DNA of 64,000 bases. Source: JBCBCP01 sp039817385 (GTDB lineage Bacteria > Pseudomonadota > Alphaproteobacteria > Rhodobacterales > Rhodobacteraceae). The notes under the pieces are model-generated. The model was given only the letters and a program-made list of their open reading frames with translations. It searched no databases and was not told where the DNA came from. Shown piece after piece: positions 15,900 to 26,207 of this stretch; the first letter of the stretch is position 1, and each line of letters begins with the position of its first letter. A program made the position numbers and the translations under genes. Location: positions 62,001-126,000 of the forward strand of contig JBCBVY010000007.1 of NCBI GenBank assembly GCA_039817385.1, written 5' to 3'.

Positions 15900-16816
15900 G
15901 CCAGACCGAAGACACTATCGACGACAGCGCCGCGCCGCTGATTGAGCATCTGGCCGAGCTGCGCACGCGGTTGATCCGGTCGGTGCTGGCCTTCATCGCC
16001 GCGATCACGCTCTTTTTCGTGCCCATCGGCGGAGATTTCATCGCGGAGCACGTGATGAACTTTCTGCTGGAGCCTGTGGTGCAGACCCTGCGCGACTTGG
16101 GCGACGAGAACCCCGCGCTCCAATTCACCGCGCCGCAGGAATTCCTGTTCACGCTCTTCCGCGTGTCGATGGTCGGCGGCTTCGCGCTCGCATTCCCGGT
16201 GATCTCCTACCAGATGTGGCGCTTTGTGGCGCCGGGCCTCTACCGGCAGGAAAAGAACGCGTTTCTGCCCTTCCTGATCGCGTCCCCGGTGATGTTCTTT
16301 CTTGGCGCGGGCTTTGCGCATTTTGTGGTGACGCCGCTGGCGATGACCTTCCTGCTGGGCTTTGCGGATGCGGCATCTGTCTTTACCAACGTGCTGTCGG
16401 CGGCCACGGGCGGCGCGGTGGAGGCGGCGGCGCCCAGCAGTGGCCCGACGATCACCTTCTTTGGCAAGGTGAACGAGTCCCTCGACATCACGCTGAAATT
16501 CATCATCGCCTTTGGCCTCTGCTTTCAGTTGCCCGTGCTGCTGACGCTGATGGGCAAGGCGGGGCTGGTCAGTGCCGAGGGGCTGGGCAACGTGCGCAAA
16601 TACGCGATGGTGGGGATCCTTGTGCTCGCCGCGCTGGTCACGCCGCCCGATGTTATCACGCAGCTGATCCTGTTCACCGTCGTCTACGGCCTTTACGAAG
16701 TGTCGATCTTCCTTGTGGCGCGGGTGGAGCGCAAGCGCGAGGAGCAACTTCGCGCCGAGGGCTACTATGATGACGAGGATGACTTTGGCGACCTGCCCGA
16801 AGACGAGTTGAAGTGA
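15896..16816 (+). CDS. tatC: Sec-independent protein translocase subunit TatC
   Basis: 306 residues with six hydrophobic segments. N-terminal PLIEHLAELRTRLIRS and QFTAPQEFLFTLFRVS are the conserved TatC signatures for binding the twin-arginine peptide; FPVISYQMWRFVAPGLY and LVTPPDVITQLILF also match. There is a ~30-residue loop rich in Ala (VLSAATGGAVEAAAPSSG) in the middle of the protein. Start overlaps tatB and stop overlaps the GTG of the next gene (GTGA), so the AAA gene is part of the operon. Confidence 0.96.
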   Translation: MSQTEDTIDDSAAPLIEHLAELRTRLIRSVLAFIAAITLFFVPIGGDFIAEHVMNFLLEPVVQTLRDLGDENPALQFTAPQEFLFTLFRVSMVGGFALAFPVISYQMWRFVAPGLYRQEKNAFLPFLIASPVMFFLGAGFAHFVVTPLAMTFLLGFADAASVFTNVLSAATGGAVEAAAPSSGPTITFFGKVNESLDITLKFIIAFGLCFQLPVLLTLMGKAGLVSAEGLGNVRKYAMVGILVLAALVTPPDVITQLILFTVVYGLYEVSIFLVARVERKREEQLRAEGYYDDEDDFGDLPEDELK

Positions 16817-17649
16817 AAGACCAAGTTCTACGCCGTATTGCGGAGGCGCTGGAGCGGATGGCTCCGGCCCCCGCGCCGTTGCCAGCATGGGACGCCGAAG
16901 CTTATGTCTGGCACACAGAGCCCGACCGGCTTGAGCCTGTCGCAGAGGTGAACTGCGTGGACCTCGACCTGCTGGTCGGGATAGACCGGGCGCGGGACAC
17001 GCTGCTGCGCAACACTGAACGCTTCGCGCGCGGCCTGCCAGCCAATAACGCGCTGCTTTGGGGGGCGCGGGGGATGGGCAAATCCTCGCTGGTCAAAGCG
17101 GTGCACGGGGCGCTGGTGGGCGCGCATCCGGCGCTCAAACTGGTCGAGCTTCAGCGCGAAGACCTTCCCTCAGTCGGGCGGCTCTTGAATGTGTTGCGCG
17201 GTGCGCCGGGGCGGTTCGTGCTCTACTGCGATGATCTCAGCTTCAGCCAGGACGACGCGCATTACAAATCGCTCAAGGCCGTGCTGGATGGCGGGGTGGA
17301 AGGGCGCCCGGACAACGTGGTGCTCTATGCCACCTCTAACCGGCGCCACCTGATGCCCCGCGACATGATCGAGAACGAGCGCGGCAGCGCCATCAACCCG
17401 TCTGAGGCGGTGGAGGAAAAGGTCTCGCTGTCAGACCGCTTCGGGTTGTGGCTGGGCTTTCACGCCTGTGATCAGGATGCCTATCTGTCGATGATCCGTG
17501 GCTATTGCACCGCCTACGGGGTCGAGATCAGCGACGCGGCTTTGCGCGCCGAGGCCATTGAATGGCAAGCCACGCGCGGCGCACGCTCGGGCCGGGTCGC
17601 TTGGCAGTATTTCACCGATCTGGCGGGGCGCAGCGGCGTGCGTCTCTAA
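16813..17649 (+). CDS. DUF815-type AAA ATPase
   Basis: 278 residues, cytosolic. Walker A WGARGMGKSS at 83-92 and Walker B-like FVLYCDDLSF near 140, followed by ATSNRRHLMPR and the DRFGLWLGF stretch typical of DUF815 ATP-binding proteins. Function of the family is not established. It begins with GTG overlapping the tatC stop by 4 nt (GTGA). It is convergent with nlpD, separated by a dispersed repeat. Confidence 0.85.
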   Translation: MKDQVLRRIAEALERMAPAPAPLPAWDAEAYVWHTEPDRLEPVAEVNCVDLDLLVGIDRARDTLLRNTERFARGLPANNALLWGARGMGKSSLVKAVHGALVGAHPALKLVELQREDLPSVGRLLNVLRGAPGRFVLYCDDLSFSQDDAHYKSLKAVLDGGVEGRPDNVVLYATSNRRHLMPRDMIENERGSAINPSEAVEEKVSLSDRFGLWLGFHACDQDAYLSMIRGYCTAYGVEISDAALRAEAIEWQATRGARSGRVAWQYFTDLAGRSGVRL

Positions 17650-17663
17650 CGCCGCGGCCCTTT

Positions 17664-17690
17664 CTTCTCTGTTCTAAAAAATCCCGGAGG
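17664..17690 (+). repeat. Dispersed post-stop repeat (CTTCTCTGTT...ATCCC type)
   Basis: CTTCTCTGTTCTAAAAAATC followed by CCGGAGG, 14 bp after the DUF815 gene stop. Related copies in the same orientation relative to the preceding stop: 20504-20535, 32828-32861 and, more divergent, 41806-41835. A GC hairpin (GGGCCCGAAGGGC region) follows. Confidence 0.7.
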
Positions 17691-17723
17691 GCCCGAAGGG
17701 CGGGGGCAGCGCCCCCTCCGCAC

Positions 17724-18941
17724 TCAACCACCCAAATAACGTTCGGGGTCCACGCTGTCGAAGCCGTCGCGCACCTCAAAGTGCACGAAATTATCCGGCG
17801 CGGCCCGCAGGCGGGCGATGCTTTGTCCCCGGCGGACGGCATCGTCCTTGGCCACGTTCACATCCGTGACGTTGGCATAGACCGTCAGCAGGCCGCTGTC
17901 GTGGCGCACCACGATGATCGGCACCCCGTCCGAGCTGCGCGTGATCGCCGCAACCGTGCCCGCCTGCGCGGCCTTGACCGGCGCGCCTGCGGCGGCCTGG
18001 ATGTCGATGCCTTCATTGCGGCCCTTGGCGTAGGCGCGGATGATGGTGCCTTGCACCGGAAGGCCCATTTCGGCATCGCTGCGCACCGTGGTCTCGCCGA
18101 CATCGGCGCTGGGTTCAGTCGGCTCCGGCACGGTGGCGGGCGCCTCGGGCTCGGGCAGGGGCTGCGCCGCGCTGGGCGGGGTGGGTGTGGGCGAGCCTGC
18201 GCCCGGCAGGGGCGGCGCGGCAACCACCGGCTCGGCGGCGGGCGCGGGCGGGGCGCTGCGCGCGGTGGGGATGAGCAGGAACTGACCCTCGCGAATCGCA
18301 AAGTCAGAGCCAAGCCCGTTCCATTCCGCCAGCGCGCGCACCGGCACCTGATAGAGGCGCGCGATGGTAAAGGCGGTCTCGCCCCGCTCCACCCGGTGGC
18401 GCACCGGCTCTTCGCCGGTCGGCACGCGCGGCGCCGCGGCGGGGGCAGGGCTGGGCGCGGCAGGGGTTGTGTCGGGCGCGGCATCAATGGCGCGGCCCGC
18501 AAGCTCTGTGACGTCCACGGCGGGGGGCTGGATCGGGCCGGTGCCCGCAGCGCCGGTTGCCGGGGACGGCTCCGCCACGCGGCGGGGCAGGGCAACCACC
18601 TCGCCCTGGCGCAAGGGCACGCCGAGTTCGATCCCGTTGAACCGGGCCAGCTCCGCGGCAGGCAAGCCCACCCGCTCGGCGACATCCGCGATGGTATCTC
18701 CGCGCCGTGCTACCGCGACCTGATAGTTTGGATAAGAGATGACGCCGCGATCGTCTGCACGCGGGCGGTCTGCGGTGGCGTTCGCCGCAGCATCTGCGGT
18801 GGTGAACCCGCCGGTCGCGCCGCGCAGGTCAAAATCGAGCGGCCCGTCACAGGCGGCAAGCGACAGGGCCAGCACGGCATAAGCGCTGGTTCGGGCGCAG
18901 GAACGGGCACTGGCACGGCGTAGGCGGGGCATCTGCTGCAT
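17724..18941 (-). CDS. nlpD: NlpD-like LysM/degenerate LytM lipoprotein
   Basis: 405 residues. Lipoprotein signal with lipobox LAAC (Cys31). Two LysM peptidoglycan-binding domains, near 70-115 and 175-220 (RHRVERGETAFTIARLYQVP), joined by Ala/Pro-rich linkers, and a C-terminal LytM/M23 domain (about 290-400). The M23 metal ligands are missing: the HxxxD position reads NEGID and the HxH reads VHFEV with the first His absent. That is the NlpD/EnvC pattern of an amidase activator rather than a hydrolase. Third gene of surE-pcm-nlpD; 69 bp from pcm. Confidence 0.85.
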   Translation of the reverse strand: MQQMPRLRRASARSCARTSAYAVLALSLAACDGPLDFDLRGATGGFTTADAAANATADRPRADDRGVISYPNYQVAVARRGDTIADVAERVGLPAAELARFNGIELGVPLRQGEVVALPRRVAEPSPATGAAGTGPIQPPAVDVTELAGRAIDAAPDTTPAAPSPAPAAAPRVPTGEEPVRHRVERGETAFTIARLYQVPVRALAEWNGLGSDFAIREGQFLLIPTARSAPPAPAAEPVVAAPPLPGAGSPTPTPPSAAQPLPEPEAPATVPEPTEPSADVGETTVRSDAEMGLPVQGTIIRAYAKGRNEGIDIQAAAGAPVKAAQAGTVAAITRSSDGVPIIVVRHDSGLLTVYANVTDVNVAKDDAVRRGQSIARLRAAPDNFVHFEVRDGFDSVDPERYLGG

Positions 18942-19010
18942 CCTCTTTGCGCCTGCCCGCTTATTGCTGCGGTGCCTTGGCGCGGCATGGGTTCCGTCGG
19001 ACTTACACGT

Positions 19011-19667
19011 TTACGCGTCCTGGCCCAGCCCTTCCAGCAGGGGCACAAAACGCACCGGGCGCAGCTCGTCATAGTCCAGCCCGCCTTCGTGTTTGCGCAC
19101 GCGGATCAGGCTTTGGACGGTGTCGGACTGGCCAACCGGCACAACCATGATACCGCCGATCTTCAGCTGCGCCAAGAGCGGCCCGGGGGGGTCTTCGGCG
19201 GCGGCGGTGACGATGATACGGTCGAATGGCGCCTGATCGGGCAGCCCGAAAGAGCCGTCGCCGGTGATCGCGGTGATGTTTGTAAGGTCCAGTGCCTCGA
19301 ACACGGCGCGGGCCTCGCGCACGAGGCGGCGGTGCCGGTCGATCGTGTAGACACGGCGGGCCAGGCGGCTGAGGATGGCGGCCTGGTACCCCGAACCGGT
19401 GCCGATCTCCAGCACCTTGTCGCGCGGGTTGGTCTGGAGCGCCTGGCTCATCAGTCCGACCACAGAGGGCTGGCTGATCGTCTGCCCGCAGGCGATGGGA
19501 AGGGGCATATCCTCATAGGCGCGTTCCGCAAACAGGCCGCGGATGAACGGGCCGCGGTCAATCTGCTCCATCGCCGACAGGACGGCCTTGTCGGTCACGC
19601 CCTTGCTGCGCAGCGCATAGAGGAACTGCATCTTGCGTTCCGCCTCGCTCTGCGCAGCCTCATTCAC
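19011..19667 (-). CDS. pcm: Protein-L-isoaspartate O-methyltransferase
   Basis: 218 residues. Repairs isoaspartyl residues in ageing proteins using S-adenosylmethionine. QIDRGPFI near the N-terminus, GQTISQPSVVGLM near 60, and the SAM motif VLEIGTGSGYQAA near 85 are all family signatures; FDRIIVTAAAEDPP follows. The ATG overlaps the surE stop by 4 nt. surE-pcm-nlpD is a conserved stress-related cluster in proteobacteria. Confidence 0.95.
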   Translation of the reverse strand: MNEAAQSEAERKMQFLYALRSKGVTDKAVLSAMEQIDRGPFIRGLFAERAYEDMPLPIACGQTISQPSVVGLMSQALQTNPRDKVLEIGTGSGYQAAILSRLARRVYTIDRHRRLVREARAVFEALDLTNITAITGDGSFGLPDQAPFDRIIVTAAAEDPPGPLLAQLKIGGIMVVPVGQSDTVQSLIRVRKHEGGLDYDELRPVRFVPLLEGLGQDA

Positions 19668-20446
19668 GTGTTGATCCCCGGCAGGTCCAGCGCATCGTGG
19701 GCGGTGAGGTCCGCGCGCATCGGCGTGACAGAGATATAGCCGTCAAGGTTCACCGCCGCATCGGTGCCATCGTCCGTCGCGACCTGCTGGTTGCCGCCGC
19801 GGATCCAGACAAAGCGGCGCCCGGACGGGGCTTGCGCGGGTTCGGTGCTGAAATTCACGCCAGGGCGCCGGCCCTGCGCGGCGAGGCGGATGCCTTCGAC
19901 ATCCGCGCCCATGCGCGGCGGAAAGTTCACGTTGTAGAAAAGGCCATAGGCGTCCTCGCCCTTTGGATGCGCGGCGAGAATGCGCCGCACGACATCCTCG
20001 CCATGCTGCGCCGCGGCCTCGAATGGGTCGGCGGCTTGCGCATTGGCGGGGCCGTAATATTGCGAGAGGGCGAGCGCGGGCAGGCCCTGAAGCGCCGCTT
20101 CCATCGCGCCGCCCAGCGTGCCGGAGTACAGCGCGTTTTCCGCCGAGTTGTTGCCCCGGTTCACGCCCGAGAGCACCAGATCGGGCCAATGATCGTCCCC
20201 CATGATGTCATGCAGCCCCACAAGCACGCAGTCGGCGGGCGAGCCTTCGGCGGCAAAGCGGCGGGGCCCGAGCTGGCTGACCATCATTGGCCGGGTGTAG
20301 CTGATGCAATGGGCGACGCCGGACTGTTCAAAGGCGGGCGCAACGGTCCAGACGTTCTCCGCGCCCGCGATGGCGCAGGCAATGCCCTCCAGGACTTTCA
20401 GGCCGGGGGCCGTGATGCCGTCGTCGTTGGTGATGAGGATGCGCAT
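19664..20446 (-). CDS. surE: 5'/3'-nucleotidase SurE
   Basis: 260 residues. Metal-dependent nucleoside monophosphate phosphatase. MRILITNDDGITAPGL carries the catalytic Asp-Asp (9-10); SGVNRGNNSAENALYSGTLG and the VNFP motif are present. An open frame extends upstream to 20821, but MRILITNDD is the invariant family start, at 20446. First gene of the surE-pcm-nlpD operon. Confidence 0.96.
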   Translation of the reverse strand: MRILITNDDGITAPGLKVLEGIACAIAGAENVWTVAPAFEQSGVAHCISYTRPMMVSQLGPRRFAAEGSPADCVLVGLHDIMGDDHWPDLVLSGVNRGNNSAENALYSGTLGGAMEAALQGLPALALSQYYGPANAQAADPFEAAAQHGEDVVRRILAAHPKGEDAYGLFYNVNFPPRMGADVEGIRLAAQGRRPGVNFSTEPAQAPSGRRFVWIRGGNQQVATDDGTDAAVNLDGYISVTPMRADLTAHDALDLPGINT

Positions 20447-20503
20447 TGGGGCTCCGTTTTTGCTTTGATATGGACCGTTGGCGTGGGCGTCCAGTTTGGG
20501 GAG

Positions 20504-20535
20504 CCTCCGGCGGGGATTTTTTGGAACAGAGAAGA
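20504..20535 (-). repeat. Dispersed post-stop repeat
   Basis: On the minus strand reads CTTCTCTGTTCCAAAAAATC then CCCGCCGGAGG, directly after the SDR gene stop (20544). Same family as 17664-17690 and 32828-32861. Confidence 0.7.
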
Positions 20536-20543
20536 GGGGGGCG

Positions 20544-21179
20544 CTAGAGTTCGGTGAGGATGCGCTGGGCTTCATCGTGTGGGGCGGCGAGCGCGTCCTT
20601 GTCCTGCCCGGGGTGGAAGCGGGCGCGGGTGCCGGTGGGCATCGGGCGGGGTGTGGTGATGTGCACGCGCGGGCCGGTCCGCGCGGTCTCTGCCGCCCAG
20701 GAGCGGGCGAGGGCGATCTGCGCGGCTTTGGTCGCGCCGTAGCTGCCGAAATAGGGCTGGCCCGGGGCCGGGTCGTCAAAAAAGAGCGCGGTCCCCTCTG
20801 CGCCGAGCAGCGGCGCGACATAGGTGATCAGGCGCTGCGTCGCCGTGATGTTGATCGCGGTGGCTTTGGCAAAGTCCTTTTCGGTGATGTCGCTGGCCGG
20901 GGTCAGAGCGGTGGCGTGGATGGCCGTGTGCGCCCAGAGGTCGAGCGTGCCCCAGCGGTCGTGAATGCCGCGACAGAGGGTCTGCATCGCCTCCGGCACG
21001 GTGATGTCCATCGGCGCGAGCGTTGCACTGCCGCCCTTCGCCTTGATCCGGTCGTCCAGCGCCTCCAGCCCGCCGGTGGTGCGGGCGACGGCGACGATGT
21101 GGTGCGTGGGGGAGAGGGCCTCCGCCAGCGCGGCGCCGAGGCCGCGGGAGGCGCCGGTGATAAGCGCAAGTTTGGTCAT
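20544..21179 (-). CDS. Short-chain dehydrogenase/reductase
   Basis: 211 residues, compact SDR. NAD(P)-binding GASRGLG at 9-15 and YGATK as the YxxxK motif. The position usually held by the catalytic serine, 13 residues before the Tyr, falls in LFFDDPAPG and is not Ser. The C-terminus is short and lacks a substrate-binding lid of normal size. Substrate unknown. It lies between surE and a DUF1801 gene on the same strand. Confidence 0.8.
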   Translation of the reverse strand: MTKLALITGASRGLGAALAEALSPTHHIVAVARTTGGLEALDDRIKAKGGSATLAPMDITVPEAMQTLCRGIHDRWGTLDLWAHTAIHATALTPASDITEKDFAKATAINITATQRLITYVAPLLGAEGTALFFDDPAPGQPYFGSYGATKAAQIALARSWAAETARTGPRVHITTPRPMPTGTRARFHPGQDKDALAAPHDEAQRILTEL

Positions 21180-21194
21180 GGCCGGCGTTGTGGC

Positions 21195-21587
21195 CTAGGC
21201 CTGCCTGCGGTGCAAGTGATAGGTGAAGGTCATCGCCGCAAGGTGGTGCAGCGCGTCCTCGGGCAGGGGGCTAAGCGGAACCGTGAGGGCTCGGCGGCCA
21301 TCGTTTGGCAGAGCCGGATAGAGGGCCTGCATCCGCGCGGCGAGGTCGGTTTTGCAATCCACGTACAGCGCAAGCGCGTCTGGGTGGCCTTCGTCCCACA
21401 TCGCCCGCAGGGTCGATCCGGTGCGCGCTTTGCGCGGGCGCCACGCGGGCTGGCCCCATTTGAGGCTTTCATCCAGCGGGCCAGCGTTTGAGGTGGCCGC
21501 CGCATCACGGCACAGGGCGCGCAGCGTTGCAAAGGCGCGGCGGGCCTCGGGCGGCCAGGTGGCGAGCAGTGGGGCAAACGGGTCCAT
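21195..21587 (-). CDS. DUF1801-family protein
   Basis: 130 residues, small cytosolic protein. MDPFAPLLATWPPEARRAFATL, DESLKWGQPAWR and ALYVDCKTDLAARM match the DUF1801/YdhG-like fold, whose function is unknown. The ATG at 21587 is preferred over an upstream frame reaching 21743, which runs into the purF 3' end. A perfect 9-bp dyad lies 20 bp upstream. Ends 15 bp before the SDR start, so the two may be co-transcribed. Confidence 0.75.
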   Translation of the reverse strand: MDPFAPLLATWPPEARRAFATLRALCRDAAATSNAGPLDESLKWGQPAWRPRKARTGSTLRAMWDEGHPDALALYVDCKTDLAARMQALYPALPNDGRRALTVPLSPLPEDALHHLAAMTFTYHLHRRQA

Positions 21588-21606
21588 AAAGCAAGGATGG
21601 CAAGGC

Positions 21607-21629
21607 CAGTTGACAGAAAGTGTCAACTG
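21607..21629. promoter_or_regulatory. Perfect dyad between purF and DUF1801 gene
   Basis: CAGTTGACA-GAAAG-TGTCAACTG, 9-bp arms. Includes TTGACA on both strands, so it could be an operator, a -35 element or a purF terminator; no good -10 was found. Confidence 0.4.
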
Positions 21630-21658
21630 CGCGGCAGGCGCCCTGCAAGGTTGCGGCC

Positions 21659-23131
21659 CTATTCCGCCGCCTTCATCTGAAACCCGCTTTCGATCTGGTC
21701 GGCGGGCTTGACCGGGTATTCGCCGGAGAAGCACGCGTCGCAATATTGCGGGGCGTCCGGATCGCGGCCTGCGGCCTCGCCCACGGCACGGTATAGCCCA
21801 TCAAGCGAGATGAAGCGCAGGCTGTCCACCTCCAGCAGGTTGCGCATTTCTTCTTCGCTCATGGTCGCGGCGAGCAGTTTTTCGCGCTGCGGCGTGTCCA
21901 CGCCATAAAAACAGGGCCACGCCGTGGGCGGGGAGGCGATGCGGAAATGCACCTCCGCAGCGCCCGCGTCTTGCAGCATTTCCTTGATCTTGCGGGTGGT
22001 TGTACCCCGCACCACGCTGTCGTCGACCAGCACGATGCGTTTGCCGCGGATCAGGGCGCGGTTGACGTTGAGCTTGAGGCGGACGCCCATGTTGCGGATC
22101 TGCTCTGTGGGCTCGATGAAGGTGCGGCCCATGTACTGGTTGCGCACAATGCCCATGCCGTAGGGAATGCCGGATTGCGCCGCGTAGCCGATGGCGCCGG
22201 GCGTGCCGCCATCGGGCACGGGGCAGACGAGGTCGGCCTCCACGGGCGCTTCCTTGGCCAGCTCGCGGCCGATGTTTTCACGGGTGGTGTAGACCGACCG
22301 GCCGCCAAGGATGCTGTCGGGGCGGCTGAAATACACGTGTTCAAAGATGCAGAACCGCGATTTCTGCGGGCGAAAGGGACGGGTCGATTCGATCCCCTCA
22401 TCCGTAATCACCACCATCTCGCCCGGTTCGATCTCGCGGATGAACTCCGCCCCGATAATATCGAGCGCGCAGGTTTCCGAGCTGAGCGCGTAGCCTGTCT
22501 CGCCTACACGGCCCAGCACCAGCGGGCGCACGCCCAGCGGATCGCGCACGCCGATCAGCTTGGTACGGGTCATGGCCACGACGGAAAACGCGCCTTCGAC
22601 CCGTCGCAGGGCGTCTTCCATACGTTCGGGGATGTTGCGCTGGAGCGAGCGGGCCATCAGGTGGATGATGCACTCGCTGTCGGAGGAGCTTTGGAAGATC
22701 GAGCCGCGCTCGATCAGCTCGCGGCGCAGGGCGTTTGCGTTTGTGATGTTGCCATTGTGGGCAATCGCCGCGCCGCCCATCGCAAACTCGCCAAAGAATG
22801 GCTGCACGTCGCGGATCGCCGTTTGCCCTTTTGATCCGGCGGTGGAGTAGCGCACATGACCGATCGCCAGCTGCCCCGGCAGCGTCTCCATCACCGATTG
22901 CGAGGTGAAGTTGTCGCGCACGTAGCCAAAGCGGCGGGCAGAGTTGAAGCTGTGCTCGGGATCGAAGCTGACGATACCGCCCGCTTCCTGACCGCGGTGT
23001 TGCAGCGCGTGCAGGCCCAGGGCGACGAAATTGGCCGCATCCTGGGTGCCGATCACGCCAAAAACGCCGCACTCCTCTTTGAGCTTATCGTCATCGAAAG
23101 GGTGCGCGTAGTGCGGGGAGGTGCGGGTCAC
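21659..23131 (-). CDS. purF: Amidophosphoribosyltransferase
   Basis: 490 residues. Commits PRPP to purine synthesis by transferring ammonia from glutamine. The N-terminal nucleophile Cys is in EECGVFGVIG at 21, preceded by a 20-residue propeptide-like extension that would be removed. The glutaminase motifs (HVRYSTAGS, AHNGNITN) and PRPP-binding loop IVLVDDSVVRGTTTRKI are intact. The usual Rhodobacteraceae neighbours cvpA and radA lie upstream on the same strand, but here a small divergent gene separates purF from cvpA. Confidence 0.96.
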   Translation of the reverse strand: MTRTSPHYAHPFDDDKLKEECGVFGVIGTQDAANFVALGLHALQHRGQEAGGIVSFDPEHSFNSARRFGYVRDNFTSQSVMETLPGQLAIGHVRYSTAGSKGQTAIRDVQPFFGEFAMGGAAIAHNGNITNANALRRELIERGSIFQSSSDSECIIHLMARSLQRNIPERMEDALRRVEGAFSVVAMTRTKLIGVRDPLGVRPLVLGRVGETGYALSSETCALDIIGAEFIREIEPGEMVVITDEGIESTRPFRPQKSRFCIFEHVYFSRPDSILGGRSVYTTRENIGRELAKEAPVEADLVCPVPDGGTPGAIGYAAQSGIPYGMGIVRNQYMGRTFIEPTEQIRNMGVRLKLNVNRALIRGKRIVLVDDSVVRGTTTRKIKEMLQDAGAAEVHFRIASPPTAWPCFYGVDTPQREKLLAATMSEEEMRNLLEVDSLRFISLDGLYRAVGEAAGRDPDAPQYCDACFSGEYPVKPADQIESGFQMKAAE

Positions 23132-23288
23132 GGGGGAGGGGTCTCCGAATCCTGCGAAGGGCGTGTCCCTGATCTAGCAAGCGCGCGCTGCACTGTCACG
23201 AAAGGATCACATTGCGCGGCGCGGCGCGTTGTCATGGCGCGTGCGGGGCGGCACATTGGTGCGCAGCGGCTTTTGGGAAAACAGGCAC

Positions 23289-23795
23289 ATGACAGAATTT
23301 CGTCGGGCGGATGGGCCGGTGCTCCTGGTGCTTGGAACGCTCTTTGTGCTGGCGGGGCTGGGCGGGCTGATCTTTGCCTTTGTCATGCGCGAAGGGTTCG
23401 GCGTTGCCTTCGCAGCGCTGTTTGTCGGGGGGATCGGGCTTGGCATGGTGAATGCGTGGCGCGTTCCCGCGCTGGTCATTGCGCCGGGTCACTTCAAGAT
23501 CGCCACCTTCTTTGGCCAGCGCACAATCCCCGCGCCCAAAGGGCACCCGGTGGGGGTGTTCATCGGCTATCTGAACACCGGCACGCGGCAGCGGGGCAGC
23601 CTTGAGGAACGCAAATTTGCCCGGTTCATGACGCAGGACGCGCGGGGCAAAACGGTGGAGCTGATTGCATACCAGCAGCATACGCCGGATGTGCAAAAGG
23701 TCCACGCGGCGCTGCACGCGGCCGGTTACGCGGTGGAGACGCTTGAACAGGACCCCTCAACCCGGCAGTCGCGGCCCGACCTGTCGCATTGGTAG
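23289..23795 (+). CDS. Small inner-membrane protein of unknown function
   Basis: 168 residues from the chosen ATG (MTEFRRADGPVLLVLGTLFV). Two adjacent transmembrane helices at about 10-52, then a cytosolic domain of ~115 residues with YLNTGTRQRGSLEERKFARF and VELIAYQQHTPDVQKVHAAL. I do not recognise the family. An earlier in-frame ATG at 23229 would add 20 residues of unlike composition. Convergent with cvpA, 4 bp between stops. Confidence 0.65.
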   Translation: MTEFRRADGPVLLVLGTLFVLAGLGGLIFAFVMREGFGVAFAALFVGGIGLGMVNAWRVPALVIAPGHFKIATFFGQRTIPAPKGHPVGVFIGYLNTGTRQRGSLEERKFARFMTQDARGKTVELIAYQQHTPDVQKVHAALHAAGYAVETLEQDPSTRQSRPDLSHW

Positions 23796-23799
23796 CGCT

Positions 23800-24360
23800 T
23801 TATTCAGGTGCCGCGCAGTTGCTGACCAGCGCCTCGTACTGATCGCGGATCCAGCCGAGGGCCTGTTCGGGGTTCTGTTCCTGCACCTGTTCGGTGAAGC
23901 GGCCAAAGACGGCGGCGCTGCGGCTTTCGTCCACGATGGTGAACTCCTGGCCGGTGATCACCACGTCGTAGACAAAGAAGGCAATCGCTACCAGCAGGAT
24001 GCCGCGCGCCACACCAAAGACAAAGCCAAGCGCCTGATCCACGCCGCCAAGGGCCGAGCGGCGCACGAGGCTGGAGAACAGCGGCGTGAAAAGCGACACG
24101 ACAATCAGCGCGACGGCCAGAACAACCGCAAATGCGCCGATCATGCTCAGCTCGCAACTGTCGGCGAGGAAGGTGCCGATGACGGGGATTTCACGCACCA
24201 GCGGCTCGACCTGCGGGGCAAAGAGGAACGCGATGATCGCGGCAGCCACCCAGCCCGCGATGGCCATCGCCTCGCGGACAAAGCCCCGCCCATACGCCAG
24301 AAGCGCGCTCAGGACGATAACCGCGGCCACAACGCCGTCGATGAGTGTGAAGCCTTCCAT
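23800..24360 (-). CDS. cvpA: CvpA-family membrane protein
   Basis: 186 residues, four predicted transmembrane helices. MEGFTLIDGVVAAVIVLSAL and YGRGFVREAMAIAGWVAA are typical of CvpA/colicin V production proteins; SALGGVDQALGFVFGVARG is the conserved later block. Linked in other bacteria to envelope integrity and to purF. Follows radA by 25 bp; convergent with the membrane protein at 23289. Confidence 0.9.
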   Translation of the reverse strand: MEGFTLIDGVVAAVIVLSALLAYGRGFVREAMAIAGWVAAAIIAFLFAPQVEPLVREIPVIGTFLADSCELSMIGAFAVVLAVALIVVSLFTPLFSSLVRRSALGGVDQALGFVFGVARGILLVAIAFFVYDVVITGQEFTIVDESRSAAVFGRFTEQVQEQNPEQALGWIRDQYEALVSNCAAPE

Positions 24361-24385
24361 GCCCGCCCCTTGCGTATTTGGGCGC

Positions 24386-25747
<1,362 letters not shown>

Positions 25748-25772
25748 GTTCCCCTTTTACCCCTTTTCGCTC

Positions 25773-26207
25773 TCAGGTCGAGCGCTCTTTATCCGTGCGC
25801 CATGACACCCAGAGCGATGCGAGGATGCAGGCGGTGAAAAGGTACAGCCCCCAGGCCACCTCCACCCGGCCCACCCCGATGCCCTTCGCCACGGTGACGT
25901 ACAGCGCGATCAGGAAGATATCCGCCATCGCCAGCTTGCCGAGGATGCCGAAGAGCGGGCTTGGCCCGATCAGCCCCAGATGGTGCAGGCTGAGGCCAAT
26001 CGTTTTGACCAGCGGCGCGATCAGCGCGAACAGCGCGACGATGAGGGCCAGGAAGATGTCGCTTTGCCAGAGGGACATCAGCCCCGTCAGGACCGAGATT
26101 TCCTCCAGCCCGAACAGCGGCAGCAGCCCTGCGCGCATCAGCGGCGCCGTCCAAGAGACAGGGTAGAGGACCAGCAGGGCAAAGTTGATCAGAACGTAAG
26201 GCTTCAT
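25773..26207 (-). CDS. pqiA: Paraquat-inducible protein A, single-domain
   Basis: 144 residues, four transmembrane helices, matching one PqiA domain: VLINFALLVLYPVSWTAPLM, GLMSLWQSDIFLALIVALF, LAPLVKTIGL-like region and GKLAMADIFLIALYVTVAK. The usual zinc-ribbon halves and second domain of full PqiA are absent. PqiA proteins are associated with phospholipid transport by MCE-type systems. The ATG at 26207 overlaps the stop of the small membrane gene upstream by 4 nt; an open frame beyond it (to 26429) is a shadow of that gene. Confidence 0.82.
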   Translation of the reverse strand: MKPYVLINFALLVLYPVSWTAPLMRAGLLPLFGLEEISVLTGLMSLWQSDIFLALIVALFALIAPLVKTIGLSLHHLGLIGPSPLFGILGKLAMADIFLIALYVTVAKGIGVGRVEVAWGLYLFTACILASLWVSWRTDKERST